Of a stretch of DNA of 7,008 nt, positions 5,544 through 7,008 are shown piece by piece. The notes beneath the pieces were generated by a model. The model saw only the letters and a program-made list of their open reading frames with translations, ran no database searches and was not told the origin of the DNA. The stretch is from Candidatus Troglogloeales bacterium (lineage in GTDB: Bacteria > Nitrospirota > Nitrospiria > SBBL01 > SBBT01). The stretch covers positions 1 to 7,008 of the forward strand of contig SBBT01000216.1 of NCBI GenBank assembly GCA_005239595.1, given 5' to 3'. The first letter of the stretch is position 1. Every line of letters starts with the position of its first letter. Made by a program: the position numbers and the translations under genes.

Positions 5544-6218
5544 ATGTCCCCATTCTATTTTCTTACAAGTCCCAGCTCCTCTCTGGCAGCAGAAACGGGG
5601 TTACAGCCTACGCGACAAAGATGGATAACGGCGGTGGAAGAGGCAATTTCTGGCGGGGTGCGCCTTGTACAATATCGCGAGACGGACGGCGAAAGACGCA
5701 AAATGTACGAAACGGCTCTCCTGCTTCGGCAAGTAACGGCACACTATGGTGTAACATTGATAATCAACGATTTTATCGACCTGGCATTGGCGGTCAAGGC
5801 AGATGGCGTCCACTTGGGACAGGACGATCTTCCACTTTGGGTAGCGAGAAAACTTTTAGGGAAAGAGGCAATTGTCGGCATCTCTACCCATTCTCTGGAC
5901 GAAGCGATGGCTGCCGAATCAGAAGGAGCCGACTATATCGGTTTCGGTCCCATCTTTCATACGAGAACAAAGGTCTCTTCTTATAAGCCGGTGGGTGTTG
6001 AGGCGATTGCAGAGGTGAAGAAACAGGTTGCAATTCCGCTTTACGCCATTGGCGGCATTACCCTTTCAACCCTCCCGTCTATCATAAAGGCTGGCGCAGA
6101 CGGCGTCGCCGTGATTTCGGCCGTGGCCTCGAATGTGCCGGGCGTTATCCGTTCCAATGTGGTGCAATGGATGACCTTGTTGAATGATGTCGCGGGTAGG
6201 GGAGTATCGCTAAGATGA
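5544..6218 (+). CDS. thiE: Thiamine phosphate synthase
   Basis: Joins HMP pyrophosphate and the thiazole phosphate to form thiamine monophosphate. The 224-residue TIM barrel is close to the usual 210-220. Visible motifs are FYFLTS at the first strand, VQYRET at 42-47, IINDFIDLALAVKADGVHLGQDD (73-95) with Asn75 and Asp76, GIST (112-115), DYIGFGPIFHTRTK (130-143) with Thr140, Thr142 and Lys143, and AIGGIT (168-173). A clear oddity is that the normally conserved lysine of the QxREK motif (Lys61 in B. subtilis) is Thr47, codon ACG at 5682-5684. No Shine-Dalgarno sequence precedes the ATG, which is 5 bp after the accC stop, so reinitiation or coupling is likely. There is no room for a TPP riboswitch directly upstream. 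The family is certain. The substitution makes it possible, though not likely, that it is a ThiE/TenI-type relative with altered activity. Confidence 0.92.
   Translation: MSPFYFLTSPSSSLAAETGLQPTRQRWITAVEEAISGGVRLVQYRETDGERRKMYETALLLRQVTAHYGVTLIINDFIDLALAVKADGVHLGQDDLPLWVARKLLGKEAIVGISTHSLDEAMAAESEGADYIGFGPIFHTRTKVSSYKPVGVEAIAEVKKQVAIPLYAIGGITLSTLPSIIKAGADGVAVISAVASNVPGVIRSNVVQWMTLLNDVAGRGVSLR
6198..6204 (+). promoter_or_regulatory. Ribosome binding site of radC
   Basis: AGGGGAG within the end of thiE lies 10 bases before the radC ATG at 6215. The spacing is slightly long but usable, and it supports this start together with the ATGA overlap. Confidence 0.5.
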
Positions 6219-6904
6219 AAAATGGGGGGAAATCACCGCATCACCTGGGACATCGGAAACGATTAAGAGAACGGTTTCGTAACACCGCTTCGGATGGGCT
6301 GCATCCGTACGAGTTATTGGAGTTGCTCTTAACCTACGCGATTCCAAGAAGGGATGTGAAAGCAATTTCCAAGGCGCTGATTGTACGGTTTGGAAGTCTC
6401 CCTGGCGTCCTGGATGCAACGCAAATGGAGTTGGAGAACTCCTCCGCTATTGGGCCGACATCCGCAACCCTTATCCGGCTGATAAAGGCGCTCTGCGGGG
6501 CCTATCTTGCCAGCCGGATCGAGAGACGCGACCTCTTATCCTCTCCCCGGGAGGTGGTTGATTTTTGCAAAGTAACTCTTTCAGGCCTTGCACACGAGGC
6601 GTTTATGGTGATCTATCTTAACACCAAGAATGAGGCCGTCGGACATGAGATTGTCCATGAAGGGACGATTGATCGCGCCGTCATTTATCCACGGAGGCTG
6701 ATCGAGGCAGCGCTTGCGCACCACGCTGCCGGTTTAATCCTGGTCCATAACCATCCAAGCGGAGATCCTGCGCCTTCTGACGAGGATCGGCGCCTGACAC
6801 GTACGATGATTGAGGCGACCCGCGCCATGGATATCCGTATCCTCGATCATATTATTGTCGGGAGAGACCGTCACTTCAGTTTCCTGTCTGCCGGTTTGTT
6901 GTAA
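6215..6904 (+). CDS. radC: RadC family (UPF0758) JAMM-domain protein
   Basis: The 229-residue length is typical. The N-terminal part (about 9-100) has GHRKRLRERF, ELLELLLTYAIPRRD and a helix-hairpin-helix-like SAIGPTSATLIRL, as in standard RadC. The C-terminal MPN/JAB domain (about 108-229) contains the JAMM zinc motif: EGTIDRAVIYPRR with Glu149, then VHNHPSGDPAPSDED with His178, His180 and Asp191, followed by LDHIIVG near the end. JAMM residues suggest a zinc hydrolase. The old link to DNA repair came from an E. coli mutant later traced to another gene, so the real role is not established. The start codon overlaps the thiE stop by 4 bp (ATGA), making it the last gene of the co-directional block. 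A G6 run at 6224-6229 follows the start. Its presence in a biosynthetic operon looks like opportunistic co-transcription. Confidence 0.95.
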   Translation: MKNGGKSPHHLGHRKRLRERFRNTASDGLHPYELLELLLTYAIPRRDVKAISKALIVRFGSLPGVLDATQMELENSSAIGPTSATLIRLIKALCGAYLASRIERRDLLSSPREVVDFCKVTLSGLAHEAFMVIYLNTKNEAVGHEIVHEGTIDRAVIYPRRLIEAALAHHAAGLILVHNHPSGDPAPSDEDRRLTRTMIEATRAMDIRILDHIIVGRDRHFSFLSAGLL

Positions 6905-6908
6905 CCGA

Positions 6909-7008
6909 TCACGTCTTCACCATGCTTTCTCTCTTCCACCGCAAGACCCTCTCCTCCATAGGAGGATTTTTCATGAGATCGTTTTTGGAACGTTCAATTT
7001 GATCTTCG
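6909..7008 (-). CDS. Probable 3' end of a convergent gene, unknown product
   Basis: On the - strand a frame is open from the window edge (first whole codon at 7007) to a TGA at 6911-6909. It gives 32 residues, beginning EDQIERSKNDLM and ending WKRESMVKT. Support comes from composition: the residues are charged and helix-like, and the - strand here is purine-rich, as the coding strand is in the genes to the left, while the + strand turns abruptly pyrimidine-rich after radC. The stop is 4 bp from the radC stop, a common tail-to-tail arrangement. The fragment is too short to recognise a family. Chance openness over 100 bases is possible, so confidence is moderate. Confidence 0.5.
   Translation of the reverse strand, partial: EDQIERSKNDLMKNPPMEERVLRWKRESMVKT
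6952..6971 (+). terminator. Possible weak intrinsic terminator of the radC operon
   Basis: TCCTCC (6952-6957), a 3-base loop ATA and GGAGGA (6961-6966) form a 6-bp stem followed by five T. It is 47 bp past the radC stop, a suitable place to end the + transcript. The stem is short, and the same bases read as Pro-Pro-Met-Glu-Glu codons on the - strand, so the symmetry may be a coding coincidence. Confidence 0.35.

Noticed and set aside
5462..5986. A 174-codon + strand frame overlapping the end of accC and most of thiE
   Set aside because: The same bases encode clear AccC and ThiE motifs in other frames. The alternative product is low-complexity and shows no domain.
6922..7002. A 26-codon + strand ORF, with a 9-codon version starting at 6973 behind a perfect GGAGG, possibly a leader peptide
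   Set aside because: Its sequence is Phe/Leu/Ser-rich, as expected for the antisense of a coding strand, and it is fully opposed by the better - strand frame. GGAGGA comes from the complement of Pro-Pro codons there.
1..7008. Search for CRISPR, insertion sequences, toxin-antitoxin, phage or defence genes
   Set aside because: No spaced repeats, transposase, terminal inverted repeats or defence motifs were seen. Every gene but the TPR protein and the edge fragment is a well-known conserved family.

Overview
The window is an ordinary, densely packed bacterial chromosome segment. Eight complete genes and one edge-truncated gene lie on the + strand, and a probable fragment of a convergent gene sits at the right edge on the - strand. 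I see no mobile element, CRISPR array, tRNA or rRNA. The set is typical of a Gram-negative-type bacterium. The omega subunit begins MDIISLP and ends in a long charged helix, and it sits between gmk and coaBC. From memory this resembles Nitrospirota (Nitrospira relatives) or neighbouring lineages such as Desulfobacterota. That placement is an inference with modest confidence.

Left block (1-2149): the 3' part of gmk (guanylate kinase), rpoZ (RNA polymerase omega) and coaBC (the bifunctional enzyme making 4'-phosphopantetheine). The genes are separated by 10 and 18 bp and are probably transcribed together from a promoter left of the window.

Right block (2162-6904): a strong sigma70-type promoter (TTGACT, 16 bp spacer, extended -10 TATGAT) lies in the only clear gap between the blocks, directly after a 13-bp tandem duplication that supplies the coaBC stop codon. 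It should drive a gene for a soluble TPR protein, then efp (elongation factor P), accB and accC (biotin carrier and biotin carboxylase of acetyl-CoA carboxylase), thiE (thiamine phosphate synthase) and radC (JAMM-domain protein). accC/thiE are 5 bp apart and thiE/radC overlap by ATGA, which indicates translational coupling. accA and accD, needed for a full carboxylase, are not here.

Right edge (6905-7008): the + strand turns pyrimidine-rich. The - strand carries an open, charged reading frame that runs in from outside the window and stops 4 bp from the radC stop. This is probably the end of a convergent gene. A small hairpin followed by five Ts within it may terminate the + operon.

Functionally, the blocks join nucleotide supply, transcription, CoA synthesis, translation, the first step of fatty-acid synthesis and thiamine synthesis. 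I did not find a new biological system. The points most worth checking are a Lys-to-Thr change in the ThiE active-site motif, a Cys-to-Ser change in the CoaC half of CoaBC, a C7 run inside the promoter spacer, the tandem duplication at the end of coaBC, and the convergent gene fragment.
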